Shown here: positions 43,101 to 58,100 of the stretch, in pieces | Layout: every line of letters starts with the position of its first letter | Numbering within the stretch: the stretch's first letter is position 1 | Source of the DNA: Lineus longissimus | Taxonomy: Eukaryota; Nemertea; Pilidiophora; Heteronemertea; Lineidae | Reading direction: 5' to 3' | NCBI RefSeq assembly: GCF_910592395.1 | Contig: NC_088322.1 | Location: 9,235,431-9,299,430 of the forward strand | Length of the DNA: 64,000 nucleotides | Position numbers and translations under genes: made by a program | Notes under the pieces: generated by a model | The model's input: the letters and a program-made list of their open reading frames with translations, nothing else | Databases searched by the model: none | What the model was told of the DNA's origin: nothing

Positions 43101-46100
43101 AGGAGGAAAGTCTTTTTTTCTTGGACCACAGAAGGGTCAATGGTACAAACACAAACGAGTAGATACAGTACGCTTTCAAAGTGTGTCAACTTTCCCATTA
43201 CCTTTGATAGTCACGAATTGTTTACAAACACTCGAATATCAAAACAAAGAAGACTTTATTGATCTATATCGCATAGTCTAAACTACCTTTGATGAACAAA
43301 CAAAACGATTAAACAAACTGGAACTAAGAGGGTTAGTTGTCAACGAGGGAATGTTATGAGATGCAACTTGATTGATGTTGAAACTCTTTCGCTTTGCCGA
43401 ACGAATAATAGAGAGATGCAAATTTTGATCCGAGAACGAGAACGCGGTCATTTTTTCTTTCGTTGACGTCATGCAGTCAAATTGGTTGTTTTGTATTGGC
43501 ATAACAGATCTCAAAGAGCTGTTTCATTGCATTTTGAAAACAGGCACGCAAATTAATCGTCAAAATGCAACCTCGTTCTCGGTCTTGGACCTAATCTGAA
43601 CCTCATCATTTGGCGCGCCGCAAAAGAGAAATCTGTATTGCAGCGACTTGCGATAATCATCACTCATGGCAAAAATATCTTAGTATCAAATCCAGAGATA
43701 TGATTGCATCGATAATTATCCTATGTCGCTGCGATAAAAATTTCTCGTTTGCGGACACTTTTGACTTTAGTGTGTCAGGGACCAGCCATTCTCTCATAGC
43801 AGGGACTAACATACTGCTATGTGTGAGTTCTGTTCCTGGAGCGATCCGAAGGCCTGCTATGGGAGGATGGGAACCGGCACGTGGGAATCATGGAGTTGAA
43901 TCAAGGTCATCGGATTGACAAGGCTAGAGATGTAGTTTTCGAAAGAATTTCAACAAGATAACAAAGAATATTATGATGATGGAGACAACTTAAGAAGAAA
44001 CAAACAAACAAACCGGAGTGACAGAGTGCACATGCAAGAAGTTGGGGATGATACAGATGATGACCGATAGATGACGCCAACAGTTGGGATGTTGTTGAAG
44101 ACATAGTAGAAAGACCATAAATACTCCAATTTCACCAACATAAGACCAGTTGTGAATATCAAATTCAAAGCTCTGTATTTGAGCACGCGGTCGTTCTATG
44201 CCACTCATTATGTTCAGTATGGTCGTGACATGTACATGTACTAACTTCTGTTCTAATTATCAACTTTTGTGTGAGATTTGCCGAAGAAAACCCGTCTCGC
44301 AGTAGCTTGTTGTGTGGCGTCATCTATCGTCAAATCTAAGAACTAAGGCTGTAACGCGAATTCATTCTACCTGTTCTTGTCTAATGACTTTGCCTCTGTT
44401 TTTAATAACGAGAGACAATCTACCTCCTTCCTTTTGCGTAGAATCAGTAAGAGCCTATACGAGAGAACCAAGGCAGTAAGCATGAGGAACGCGAGGTGGG
44501 GCTTGGGTGAGAGACCAAGCTCAGTTTGTGTGAGGTACCTGTGACTTTGGATGGTTGTGAAATGGCCAACTACATTTACTCGTAAACACTTGGTAGAACT
44601 GAAATAAATATCATTGGAGGTGCCTCTCCAATTAAATAATCCACCACAAATGATGGAAGAGGTTACGGTCACCTGTTACAGGGGCTGTGATTGGCCGAGA
44701 CAGACATCCACTTCGCATTCTCATTGGTTGATAACATCAGCTAACATTAAGATCGCAATCAATGAAACCAGTTAGTTTCGTTAATTTTCCTGGGGGGGGG
44801 GGTTGCATAAGCAGTTCCATCCAAAGTCACTGTGAAGCCAGGGGAAAGAAATACAAAATAAATAAATGCAAGGATTAAGCAAAAACTAAAAGTTCGTCAT
44901 AAAATGAAATTGGTGATTTCACACAGAGTCTCCTGTCATAAATTGTAAATAAGATTAGGTGAAACATGCGTTTAGGATTTGAGGTGATGGAGGTGACGTG
45001 TTGTCAAGGATGATATGCCTAACCACGTTCCAGGATTAGTTCCCAAGTAGTGATGGAAATATTGCAATTAAGATGAAGATTAAACCATGCCTTATGAGAG
45101 GAGTAATTCTAAAATCAACCCAGGGTCAATTTGTGACCACAATGGTATTAAACCTCAAAAATATTTTATTTTGAGATTTTCATTTTTTTTAACGCCATCT
45201 GCTTTTTTGGCACCTGGTGTTTTGAAAGCCCATTTTTTGAATAAAAACTATTTAAATGTTTCCTCCGCTAACAAAATCATACATGTACTTGATAAATATT
45301 GACAACAAAATTTTAGATCATATCGGAGCTATAAGAACGCATGCTAAAATCAAAGACTTGCAAACTAAAATGCCAGTGACTTGTGTAGAGTTTAAAAAGA
45401 AGGTGAGACGAGGGCGGGCCTACCTTCAGTTCTTCCGTAACTTCCGGCACTTCCTGTTTATCAAGAAATTTGTTCCGGATGTCGCTGAACTTCCGGGCCT
45501 GTACTAAGATAGAGTCTTGAAGGTCTGAATGGGCTTTTTCGAAGTCTTCGAGTTGCTGTGAGAGGCCATAGAGTCTTGTGAGTCGGGTCTTGAATTCTCC
45601 GACCAACTGCAAAAATTAAAACGCAAATTATGAAATTCTGATGACGGAAGATAGAACATACTCCATCTTGAGTTTCAGGCCTTTTCGCCTACCGAGCTTA
45701 TTTGATGTGTGCGAGGGGAGGAGCGTGCCAGCGTATGCTTCTGCTCCGCTGAACTGGACTCAAATTTCAACTACGTGTAGTAGTAATGTTGACGTAACGT
45801 GGAAAAGATAACACCAGCGTTAGTGACTAACGTTATTTCAAACAAACAGGTCCAGGTCATGGATTTGGGTCCCACCATATATACATGCAAGATACCTACG
45901 TCTTCACTTCTTTCTCGGAGTGCGTTGACCTTCTTCTCCAGGGAGATGAACTGGCCTTCCCGGCCGAGGTCCTTGGACTTGTCTCTCTCATCATCGAGGA
46001 CGGCCCGGGCGTTATCCAGGTGAGTCTTCAGCAAGTCTTGCTCTTTCATGCTCTGTTCCATTAATTGCTGGAAGAAATAAAAGTTACAATGAGCATCTAC

Positions 46101-49100
46101 TGGAAACGTGTCGGTAAGAGTCAGCAACAATGCATTACTGTCGTGTGTCCTTCTGTACGATGGGGGGGGGGGGGTGCGTTCAAGGGAAATATATCAAAAA
46201 GCAACTTGACAACGTTAGGGTTACTCAACCAGGTGTACCAGAATTTTGCCCAGAACACACAATCCATAATACTTTGAATATCCGAAAATGCTAGCAATCT
46301 AGGCTGTGAAACACATGTTACCAGTACTTATACATATTTTAGTGCCTCTGTCCATAAAAAAACGGCATGAAATGTGTCCGCATTAAGACGCGACATTCGC
46401 GTGATATAAGGTTTCTTGTATTGTCAAAAGGTTCCTCAGAACAATCTCGATGACACGAAATTCGTTTTTTACGTCTGTCGATAAAAAAACATTAGTCCAT
46501 GTTCACCAGTTTAACAGTTCATCATCTTACATCGGACACTTTTAAAGTTTTATCTGACGCTAAATCTAAAATCCAGCAAACGAGGCATTACGATTCGACA
46601 TTTTAAAAGAATAAAACAGAAAGAAAACACCAGGTTATATTCTGTCTGAGCTCTGGTTGTTATTTTAACAGTTTGTCGGACAAGTAAGCTTACATTTTTG
46701 AGACATGAGGATGTGTCTGGTAGGCCTAGGTGTTTGTCACTCCCAGGGCAGATTTGCTCCTGCAAATTTATCGTGCAGTTTTTACGAGCACTTGGTTTTC
46801 GTTAAGCATCAGTACACATACGAAAGCCCCTCAAAAGATACTTTGTTAAGTGGTAGAGCCTGCGCGAACAAGATTTGATTTCGGCAAGAACGAATCAGTT
46901 CGGTTTTGTCTCAACACTTTACTTTAAATCTGACGTGTTAAACGTTTCTTAGATACGTATTGGTACAAAGGCCTAGTTTGAAATATCGAATCCGCTCAAT
47001 TAAACGACGGAGCCTCTGGCGTCTTTTCATGGAGAAGGTATGATTTCGTCGTGGCACAGACTCTGTGGTCAGGGCAAGTTGTTTCACCTGAGCCCCCGTT
47101 GAATATTTGATAGCCTCATCAGTAAAAAGACTGCCGATGAAACACAAAGCAGGCACAGTATAACACATGTTTGATTCAAATGAGCGAATCAGATTTAAAA
47201 ACTATCGTTCTTTCAAAAGTTTCGCCAGCATATTTTTGGACAGACTATAATTTCATTCATATCTACCTCACGATTTATTTCATTTACATATACTACTGTG
47301 TAAACGCATGGTTTATCATTGAAATATTTAGGCTCTCGGGTAGTATTCAACAAAATATCATGCCCGTCCCAAGTTTATCATCAAATACATGAACGTGTAC
47401 ATCGGTTTACATTTTCTTGCATGGCATCGATAAGGCAGGAATCCCATTCCGTGAGCGGAGATTATAAGTGTGTTTTATATGGCAATGAATTCATAATGAA
47501 ATTCATACCATTTCGGTTGAGAAAGTGTGGAATTTCGGCGTTTTCTCGAAGAAAATCTCTGGTTGTCCCCACCTTAGGACAACATTTCTAGATATATTCA
47601 GATTTAGGCTGAAAATCAGTCTTTATTTTCATTATCGTGGGGAGGCCTCGTCGGATATACTAAAACGTAAGCCAGTACGCTTCTTTGCAAACGTACACCG
47701 CATTAAACACAAATGGAAAACTTTAGCCAAATTTACCACATATTAAGCAGTTTTCTACTCCATTTGCTAAACATTATAGACAATGCTTAAAAGGCATTTA
47801 TAAATTCTAAAGTGTTTAACAGAAAAAAGAAAACAAATTAAATATTTGAAAGAATCGAAAGGCGAGGCATTACTTTTCAAGTGGAGCGGAATTTTCGTAA
47901 AAGAGTGAAATAGAATTCTGGTCGCGAACAGAAGAAATATAAACAAAATTGAGTTGTAGTGCTTATTCATAAACCATGCTTTGGGGCATATTTTTATATT
48001 CTTATAGACTTTGTCAACAAAGAGGCCTACAAAATGTTGTGGGTTATGTTTTGCCTACACACTTCGGGGAACCGAAATGGTGTGGTTTACCACTCTGCCC
48101 TGTGTATATTCGCGGATTACCGGAACTTTAAATTGCATTAACACTTTTATACAAACTTAATGCAGTGCATTGGGGTGACATGGACTGAGAGTGAGTTTAT
48201 GTCCCGTTATAAAAGCAAACAAATGGCTTGCAAAGAAAACGTGTGTTGTCAGTTGCAGCAGTCAGTGAAGCAGGCAGTTGCCTCTGATGCAAGTTAGGGG
48301 CTTAAATCGATTATTTCTCATTCTCATATATTTTTTTTCTCTGCCGACACTTACATAACAATTCAATTTACGCTTGTATCCAATCCATAAGTACTTCGTA
48401 ACCGTAACCTATTGGAAGTCTATACACAAGCAGAGTCTTTCAAAACAACTCTGACTCAAGTAGCCATCCAAGCATCGCTAATTGATTTGCCAATTGAATT
48501 GTTTTGCTAATTGAAAGAACTACGTATCTCGGGCATTGTTGTCCAAAAGGTATCAAGCATTGGAATTCCTTTACCTTCAGCAGGCCTACTTAATTTTGTA
48601 TGCTAATTGCGGGGCTAATTGCCTGTTGGTGTTGTAACATAGCATTGTTTTACAAACGCTGTCACCACAATCATCGGTTTTGCTTTGAAAAAATCCCATA
48701 AATTTTATAATGTTGCCAAATATGGCATTGAGAGTAGTTTAATATTCAGCGAAAGGCAGAGGATAGTGAAAACTAAGTACATAGACTGGGTTTAAAGGCA
48801 TTTACTTCTCGATATGACTTTCGCTGTTCTCATAAAAAAATCAGCATGTATCAAAAAGGCAAGAAACATGTTTTAGTTGAGGACTCATAAGTGTTTTAGA
48901 GAGAGATCGGGGTCATCACGTCGATGTACAAATGCACTTAAAACTACATTACGACGAAAAACAAGGGTTTTGCCTTAGGAAATTTACTTTTAGTTGTCTG
49001 ACCACAAGCACCTAGAGATGTTGTGATAACTCTAAAAGTCACACTTAACTTTGGCGACACCAAACTCATGATGGGATGTGCCAATATAAATATTAGATTC

Positions 49101-52100
49101 AAACCAAATCATATCCATGGCTGTGCCTTGTCTTCAAGTAATGACCGGGGGACGTGATTGTTCGATTGGAAAATATCACTTCCCTGAAGCAAGTTCGGCG
49201 TCTGAAGTCTTTCAAATAAAAAGACCACATGTATGATACTAGTGTCGGACTCTGATACTAGTGTCAGGTTTAGTCAACTTTTGAGAGTTGGCAGATAAGC
49301 GTGTTTTTGTGATTTTTAGCAGAGACAGTGGGTGATATGAATAAAGACTAGCAAATGCTTTTACTTCAATTTTGTACAGAAAGGCCTAGTGTAAATGTAC
49401 ATGGAGTTTTAGATAAAAGCATTTGCTAGTCTTTATTCGTATCACCCATAGTCTTCTCATGCCGTAGCCGCCTTTATTTTTCACATTGTTGGCCAAAGAG
49501 CGCATCAAGTTAAGCACCCTTTCAACATGTTTGCCTTTTCTTATCTTCTTAATTGGCCTACAGCATGTAAGGACACCGTTAGAAAATACCTAAGCAAATT
49601 ACTGGCCTATGGAAAACTGACTGATCGAGCAATATGTGGGAAAGGTTTAAGCGTAAGAATCCGTAGGCCTACGTCATTGCTGTACTGATTGAGTTGAGGA
49701 GGCCCATCTGGCTGGCCATCAACGGTAAATTGCGAATTAAGAGAAGTAGACAAAATGTTTATTGCTAAGAAGCTCTTATTAATGTATACTTGAACAGGTC
49801 AACACTATACATTTGTTAGAGAAATAGCTAATCGCGTTTTCAATGGGTACTGGTTACTCAAATCTTATATTAAAATACATAACTTCCTTCTCAAAGTTGA
49901 AACGTCTAAAACCGCCAAAGCAAATAGTTAAGTTGACACAAAACTATGTGCAAACTATCACACAAGGGCTTTAGATAATAAATTCTTTTATGTCAACTTG
50001 CGTAATGGTATTTAATCGAATTATGATATCCTGTCATAATTTCGGGCAGTTACATTTCGTTACAGAAAGTGTGTGGTATTCGCTCCATGTATTGCACGAT
50101 AACAGTTATACGTATTCAAGTAAAAAATATCACGATTAATAATTATAAGTTGGTGGGAGGTTGAACAATGAGAATGTGCATGCACCATGGAATTTTGTAC
50201 TGTTTCAGTCACTTGCGCTGTACTCCATAGAAAGAATGTGAATTTCAGGCTTTTTAAAAACATATTGACTGAAGGCAAGCATCTGGCGTGCCTTTTGAAC
50301 TGAGTGTCGCCAAGGGAAAATTAGTACAGTGCATTACATTCAATTTACACCACTACAAGAATCCGGGCCCTCAAAAGTTACAAAAGATTAAATGATGCAT
50401 ACCACAATCAAGAAGGTATCCCACAGCTTTTCTGTTACAAAGGTGTTGTCCCTAAATAGCACAAGAGGGATTAAATTTAGGATTTTGACTGCTTGATTTG
50501 GAATTGCCAAGGGCAAATTTCAACAAAAGTGGTACATTTATTTGAAGATAGTTGGGCGATGCTCAATCCATGTTCAATGTGTTGGGAATTGACGAGACAA
50601 TTTCGCAATATTGTTTTGTCTCGTAATTTCTGTTGCTTTTCAGGCGTACGCTTTCAAGGGTTCTTCCGTCTACATGATGCATAAATATTTTAGGAGGTCG
50701 ATGGCGGGCGTTTGATATACATTTTGGCCTCTTCACGGATTTTACGACATGCACCTGCAAACTGTGTTGAAAATTGCATCATGTTAATTGGTGTTTGTTT
50801 AAGTTGCCATCGTGCGAAACTGGCGATTTATGTACAAACATTGAGGGCCGCTTGTCGTCTGGCACCAGCCGAAGTGGCCTTAATTACTGTTTGTTTCGAG
50901 GCCACTTGAGACTTTCGACTGAATGTACATAAATTCCTCTAAAAATCGTCACACCTGGGCTGTATTGGCTCTTCAATTAAATATACCAAGGAAGTTTATT
51001 TTCCTTGAATATACTAAACCAAGCTTGTTTTACCAACTGATGCAAGTCCCTATTTTTTAGTTAACGTATGTACGAACTTAGTCACATATATCGTGCTCAA
51101 GCTTTCGGTGCCTTTTTATCTTACCCATATCTTTGACGCCAAATAAAGGAATTTAAAGCAGGATTTACATTACAAAACATATTAGTATAACGCCGTTTAA
51201 AATCTAAGGATCTAATGATATGAATAATCCTCACTTTGTGCCCCTATACATTCTTAAATAATCTTGCTTTGGAATGAAATGATCGCTATTGGCAAGTTAA
51301 ATAAAACAAGTCTCGCTCGGACAGGACTAGGATGTGTTTACACAATCGAGGATTTTCGCTTGTTTTGGAGAGTTTAAACTATCAAGGCCACCTTTCGATC
51401 TCGTCCTCTAAGATTATTCATATTAACATGAATAAATAGCAAACATAAAAACGCTAAATCAATTACTGTGCTCGTCGCATTAACCCCTCATCCGTCTGGG
51501 TAAGATACTTATACCTTTTAAAGATATTTCTCTAAAGTATAAAAGTCAGGATATAATTTGACAGATCAGTAGGATATTTTGCCAAGTGATTACTAACACT
51601 GTCTCAACCCCGTCTTGCACGTTGTTAAAGTGCACCTTTCTGACGTGTATGACCTTGTGTATGACCATCACTTTATTTTTACAATGGCGGTTGTTTTCGG
51701 GCGCTTTCTGTAACAAAATTGAAACAAAAAAGTAAACATAACTCACCCGATGCTGCGCGATGGCCTCCCTGAGCGCCTCGGGGTTCTTCTCAGGGCACAT
51801 CCGGCCAGCCAACGTATTCTCCGTATTCGCCACCCATTCCAGACTCCGCACCACTCCCTCCAAAGCATTGGTATAAACATCTCCAACGTTGAGGGACAGC
51901 GTTCCCTCCTTGTCAATCTTCGCGAAGCAATTTCCATTGATGACCTCTTTCTCTAATGCATCCCGTAATGGGTACGGTTTGTACCCCACTGGAGTACGGA
52001 ACATCGTGCTTAAGGTTACTTCCTTTCTGTCGAGTAGATCCTGCACAGTCAGTTGCGCCGCGAGGATTGCATCCAGGTCCAAGTACGGGCAGATGACTTC

Positions 52101-55100
52101 ACGACGTATTGCCTCTGCTATGGTTATCCGATCGTCGCTACTCGGGTCCTTGAATGTACACGTCACGGGAGAGAAGAACTTATCCTGAGTGCTTGCCTGG
52201 AAACTTGAAACTTTCTTCGTCGACACAATTAGGAAGAATACAAACTGTGGCTGGATTACAGCCCTTTTTATAGCCTCCTGGAAGGGGTGGGTCCGCCCTG
52301 TTGTGGGGTCTTTGCAATCTGCAGTGCTTGTGTCAATTAGGCCCTTGTCGATAAGGTTCCCCAGTGAGGCACTGCAAACAATGCCGGCTATTTTCTTAGC
52401 AGTTTCACGCTCGACGAGGTCCAAGTTTAGTGCCTGGGGGAGGGGGACCGCTGAGCGACCCTCTAGTGGGCCAACTTCAAACCGCGGGAGGTCTAGCACC
52501 CCTTCTAATACGGCGTCCTTGACAGTCAATTCATCACTCCGTATCGGGTGCTGTATTCCCTTTTGATTCAAGTCAATCTTTCCCCTTAGGAACTTCAAAG
52601 TCGCGATCGGTTCTAGAATCTCCACATTGTCTATTTTAGGAGTCATAACGTATCCAACCTCAGCCTCGCCCAACTCTATATTCCGCTTTGATTTCGGGTC
52701 AATAAACTCCAAACCTTTCGGATCAAATTTATCAACAGTCATGGCCCAGCTTAGACTCCCAACCCTATGGGACTTATAATCATGATAGAATACTTTTTCA
52801 GCGTCAACTGCGTTTTTCTTGAGCGCTTTTGCCAGAAGTTCACCCCGGGATAGTTTGTCTGTGTCCACCTTGAAATGATCCTTTAGGTAGCCTTTATTGT
52901 CCTGTAGAGTATTCTCCAAGCTGTGTGCCTCATAGACAGGCAGCATTTTCTCAACCAGGCCCTTGTCAACGTATCCCAAAGATGCTGCCTCCTGGATGCA
53001 GTAGACCTCACCCCGCGCTTTCATATACTCCAACGGATCCATCTTGAGGACGCCACTGGCTACAGCCTCATCAAAACCAATATCCAAACCCCCTTGTGGA
53101 CTCTTCACTCCTAGTGGATAGCTCTTCAAAGAATGGCTCAACTTCTTGTAGAATGTGTCCACTGGACGGACGTCTGAGTTGCGGCGATACATCTCCGGGT
53201 CAAGATTTTCTGAGCCAAGGCTCGAGTCGTCCAAAATACTATCAGGTGTCTGAGCGTCTTTCAAATACCCACTTTCGTCGGCGCTCTGGAGTTTCTCCAA
53301 TGAGTCCGGTACGATGGCTTCAACGTTGAAATCTATCCCCAAGTCCACTTTTTTTGTAGCTGGAAGTTCTCTGTCGGGAGTGCCCAGCTCCTCTGACGGG
53401 GACAAATAGTCAATGCCCGAATCTGGGTCGGAAAGGAAGCTAATCGCCTGCTTGTTTTTCTCGCAGGGGGCCTCCGGTTCTAGTCCCTCTTTCACTGGTT
53501 GTTGACAGGTATAAACTAAGTCAGCATCAATGCGTGGTGAGCATTCTGGATCAACTGCAGTGGCGACTCCGCACGGAATTTTTTCACCTGCTGTCTCACC
53601 GTCTCCGCCGATTTTGACCTTGAGTCCAGCGCCCTCTAGTGTCGGCGTAATATCAAATATGGCGTCGTTTGTTGTCGTGAATGGCCGCGATCCCTCCTCA
53701 GAACTTGAGCTATCTGTTCTAGCTCGTGATTCGTCAGCGTCGTAAGGATGTTCGCCTTTCTCTGCCACGCCCTCTATCGGCTCTTCGTCGTTATAGAATA
53801 ATTTCGCCGATGACTGAACGACCTCAACTATATCCGGGTTTTCTAAGTCCTCCTTCTCCAACGCACGTGGTGTTGACTCCAAATCACCACTCAAACTATC
53901 AGGGGAGATGGGCCGCTCTAAGCTATCAATACTTGCCCGACTTCCAGGCCTGTCTACAGCCACAACATCGTCCTCGGGAAAAAATCCTTTAGCAGACGAC
54001 CTTCGAACTTCTAACGCGATATTCCCGTCTTCGTCAACGTCTTCCGCACTGTATATAGCTTCCGACGTATCCCGTCGTCCACGTTTGTCATCAGTCGCCT
54101 GTTCGCCTAAACCAGGCTCAGAGTTTAATGCGTCAATGGGCTGTTGTACAGCATTATCATTCATGTGTTCTGGATATAAGTTAGCATTATCGTCCTCTCC
54201 ATTTACATTGGCACTTGGTGTAAGTCCTTGCTTATTATTTTCCTCGTCAAAACATTCAGTCGGTTCTCTTGTAGTAATTTGACTTGGGGACAATTGGTCA
54301 ACATGCCCAGGCCTTGTTCTCTCATTTAATCCATTCTCAAATCCAGGCTTATCCAGATTATCGTCAGAACCTGTGCTGACATCTGCTGGTGGTTGACCCA
54401 AAACAAGGTTTAGGTCCCAAGGAGCATCATTTACTTCTTTCTCGGTCACTTCCACGATCGCTTCCTCAACCATATCGCCCTCCAGCGGTGTGTCCGTCGC
54501 CGCCATTTCCCTATCCTTAAACAGTGTGCCAAATGCATCCTTATCTAATTGATCCAAAGCTTCCTCAAGATTCAACTTTGGCATTGACTTAACCAACTCC
54601 TCATCTGGCTTCTCCGTTACTGTCTCTTGACACTGTCCATCCTCAATTATAGGACTCTTCAACGCCTCCTGCACGGCCTCATTAACAGTTTCTTCCGCAA
54701 AGTCTTGGACCTTGTCCAGTTCCCCGTTAGCGAGGTTTCCATTTGCGCGCTCAGGATCTTTTGGGGCTCCTCCAAGGTCATCTACAGACATAAGGGTCGC
54801 CAGGTGCGGCCTATTCTTCTTGGACCTCACAGTATCCTTCTTCGGATACTCAAGCTTCCCAAGGGAATTCCTACTTTTCTTCCTCTTCTTCTCACGTTCA
54901 GTGGTCTCTCTCTTTCCTACTGGTTTCTTCGGATACTCCTTGGCATCTTCAGTTGCAGGGGTTACCTTAACAAACCCCTTCTTGATGGCAGTAGTCAACG
55001 GGATTGCTTCCTGTGTCTTCTGATTCAAGTACAAACTCTTCGGCAGATCTACCAGTGATTGCTCAACTGCTTGTTCGAGTGGCAACTTTTTACCAGTTTT

Positions 55101-58100
55101 AGGATCCACTGCGTAGAGTATGTCCATTGTAGCATATTTCAGTAGCTTTTTCTCAGCTGCGTCATGAAAAGATATTAGATCCCCGTTCTCAGGCATGTTG
55201 TAAGTCTTTGCGTCAATATCTAGCAATCCTATCTCAACTGCTTCTTCCATTGTTAGATCTCCCTTATGTCCTTTGTGGACGACAGCCCGAATGATCTTGA
55301 CTGGATTCTGCACAAGTACGGCACGAACCAAACCCCGTTCTATCGCCGCTATCAAGGGAATGGCCTCATCGGTTTCCGGGAAGGTGTAGGTGCTCCTCGC
55401 AATATCAACCAATCCCTCCTTGACAGCATCTTCTAGCTCTAAATACTTGTCATCTCTCGGGTCATGCGCAGATTCGATCACAAATGTTTTTGTCTTCACA
55501 ACGCCATCTTTGATTGCCTCGGATAACAAGTACTTTTCGTGAGTTCCAGGGTCGGTATAAAGTCCGGATTTCAGATCAGCACACTCAACCACGACAGCTT
55601 CTTCGATGGGCATCAGTGACTCTGCAATGCTGTCCAAAACGAACTCTGCCACGACTACTGGGTTCTTCATAAGCATGGCCTTGACCAAACCCTTTTCGAT
55701 TGCAGTTTTTATGGGTATTGCTTTGTCATTTTTGTGATCCAGGTACAGGGACTTTAGTAGGTCCAACACCCTCGCTTCTGAACCTTCTGCTAAGGTCAAC
55801 TCTTTCCCAGTTAGTGGATGGATAAGGTAATCAACACAGTACGTCTCGACCTTGACCTTCTTCGTCGCAATGGCGGATTTCAGGGGTATCTCCTGATGCG
55901 TCTTCGGATCAATGTAAACGCCATCCACCAAACTTAACAAGTCTTTCTGCAGTGCTTTCTCAACAGGGAGATACTTTGCTGATTTTGGATCAAATGCACC
56001 AACAACCACCTTTACGGGGTTCCTCGCTGGGATGCCCTTGACGTAACCCTGCTCAACAGCCTGCGACAGCAACATGGGCGCCTTCGTCTCATCCTCCTTG
56101 TAAGTTGCAGTATGTACGTCCAATATGTCCTTCACGGCTTCGTCCAATGGCAAGGATTTTCCACTGGAAGGGTCTTTAACCAACTCAACGAAGAGCGGAG
56201 TTCCAAGAACCAGTCCTTGTTTTGTGGCCGCTTGGATGGTCAATGCTTCTCCACTTGACGGGTCATGGTAGTGCCCAGTATCTGGTTTAATGATGCCGCG
56301 TTTAATAGCATCGAGTATTGGAATCTTCTTGAGTTTATTGGCAGTGTCCACAACTTGCTCTGGGCAGAATACAGGATTATACAGCGGCTTTGCATTGATC
56401 ATTTCTTTTTCGTACGCAGTCAACAGCGGCATGATCTGAGACTTCAACGGGTTGATGTACGAATTATTTACGAGATCTACCACCCCCATTCTGACTGCCT
56501 GCTCTAGGGTGATGGCTTCTTCAGTATAGGGGTCCGTTACGTGTAAGATTATGAGTGTTGTCTCTGTTACGTAGCCCTCCTCTCGGGCCTTGGCCAAGGA
56601 GATTGGTTCTTCATCTTTTGTAACGTTCAGCTCCCCACCTGGCAAATCTAGCAACCCTTGCTTGATCGCCTCTTCTACTGGGAGTCTGCTTTCCATCTCC
56701 GGGCAGAATACACCATCCGTGCAGCTAACGTAGTTGCAAACAGGTACTGCAGTAATCTTATGGTCAGCTATTGCAGCAAGCATTGGAATCGGCTCAATCG
56801 TCAACGGGTCAATATAGACTGACTTTGGTAAGTCTACGACTCCCCTCTCCACTGCTTCTGAGAGGCTCAACTCTTCACCAGTGCTCGGGCAATACACGGA
56901 CGCGATGCAGAACGGTATGAACTCCACATCACTATTCTCCTTACACAGGAATAGGGGTGTGGTTTCCCCAGTCATAGGGTTCTGGTAGACCCCCTTGGAC
57001 AAATCCACAAGAGCTTCAGTGAATGCGTCGATGATCCCTATTCGTTTTCCATCAGATGGGTCCTTCACAGCATAAGCTACATACACAGGGTTCCTCGCAG
57101 GAATAGTTTTAACAAACCCTGCTTCCATTGCCTTTTGCAGTGGTAGCCCCTCACCCGATAAAACGTCTTTGTAGTTCGGCCCAATGGGATCAATCAACCC
57201 CTTGTCTATAGCCTGCTCCAATGAGACGTACTCTGACTTCTCTTGGTCAAGCACGCAGTACACTGACGCGGGAATTTCCGATACCAGGCCCTTTTCCTTG
57301 GCAGTTTCAAAAGGCATCTTCTCCTGAGATTTCGGAATAATGTACAAGCCCTTGTCTTCATCAACAAGGCCTAGTTTCTTAGCATCCTTGTAAGGATGTT
57401 CCTGACCTGTGTGTGGATTTAGGACGACAGTCTCAGAGGCAACTTGTGACCTGACTGGAATAGATTTAACTAACCCCATGGCTTGTGCTGTTGACAACGG
57501 TATTGGCTGGATCTTCTTTGGATCAATGTAGGTATTATCGGCTAAGTTAACAATGCCTTGCTCTGCCGCTACCGCCATTGATACGTCTTCTCCCGTGGTA
57601 GGATCGACTACCGAACAGACGTAAGTCGGAGTGGCCCGTAGGAACCAGTCTTCGATAGCCCTGTTGACCGTGTAGTCATGTTTGGTATCGGGATCGATGT
57701 ACAGCCCATGGTTCAAATCAAACAAATCTGCTGCATCGCGTATGTTGACTATCAGGTCGGATTTCGTATCCAAGGCAGCAGTGACTGTGTAAACTGGGTT
57801 CCTATTCGGGACTGTTTTCACCAAGCCATCCGCAACTGCAACTAAGAGCGGCAGCGCCTCATGACCTTTGTAATACACACCATTGATGATATCCACCAGT
57901 TTCAACTCGACGGCTTTCTCCAGAGTATGCTCCTTTTTGGTTTCACTGTCTATGACTGAGGCTACATAGACTGGCGAGGATGTCACGAGACCTCTCTTGA
58001 GGGCTTCGGAAATTCTGACCTCCTTCTTGTCCGACTCATTGTATACTCCATTCTTGAGGTCAACTAGACCAGCTTCCACTGCTTCTTGTACAGGAATGTA

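Noticed and set aside
51889-55058. Several plus-strand frames of 70-143 codons
   Set aside because: Antisense shadows of the giant coding exon. Low stop density opposite strong codon bias explains them.
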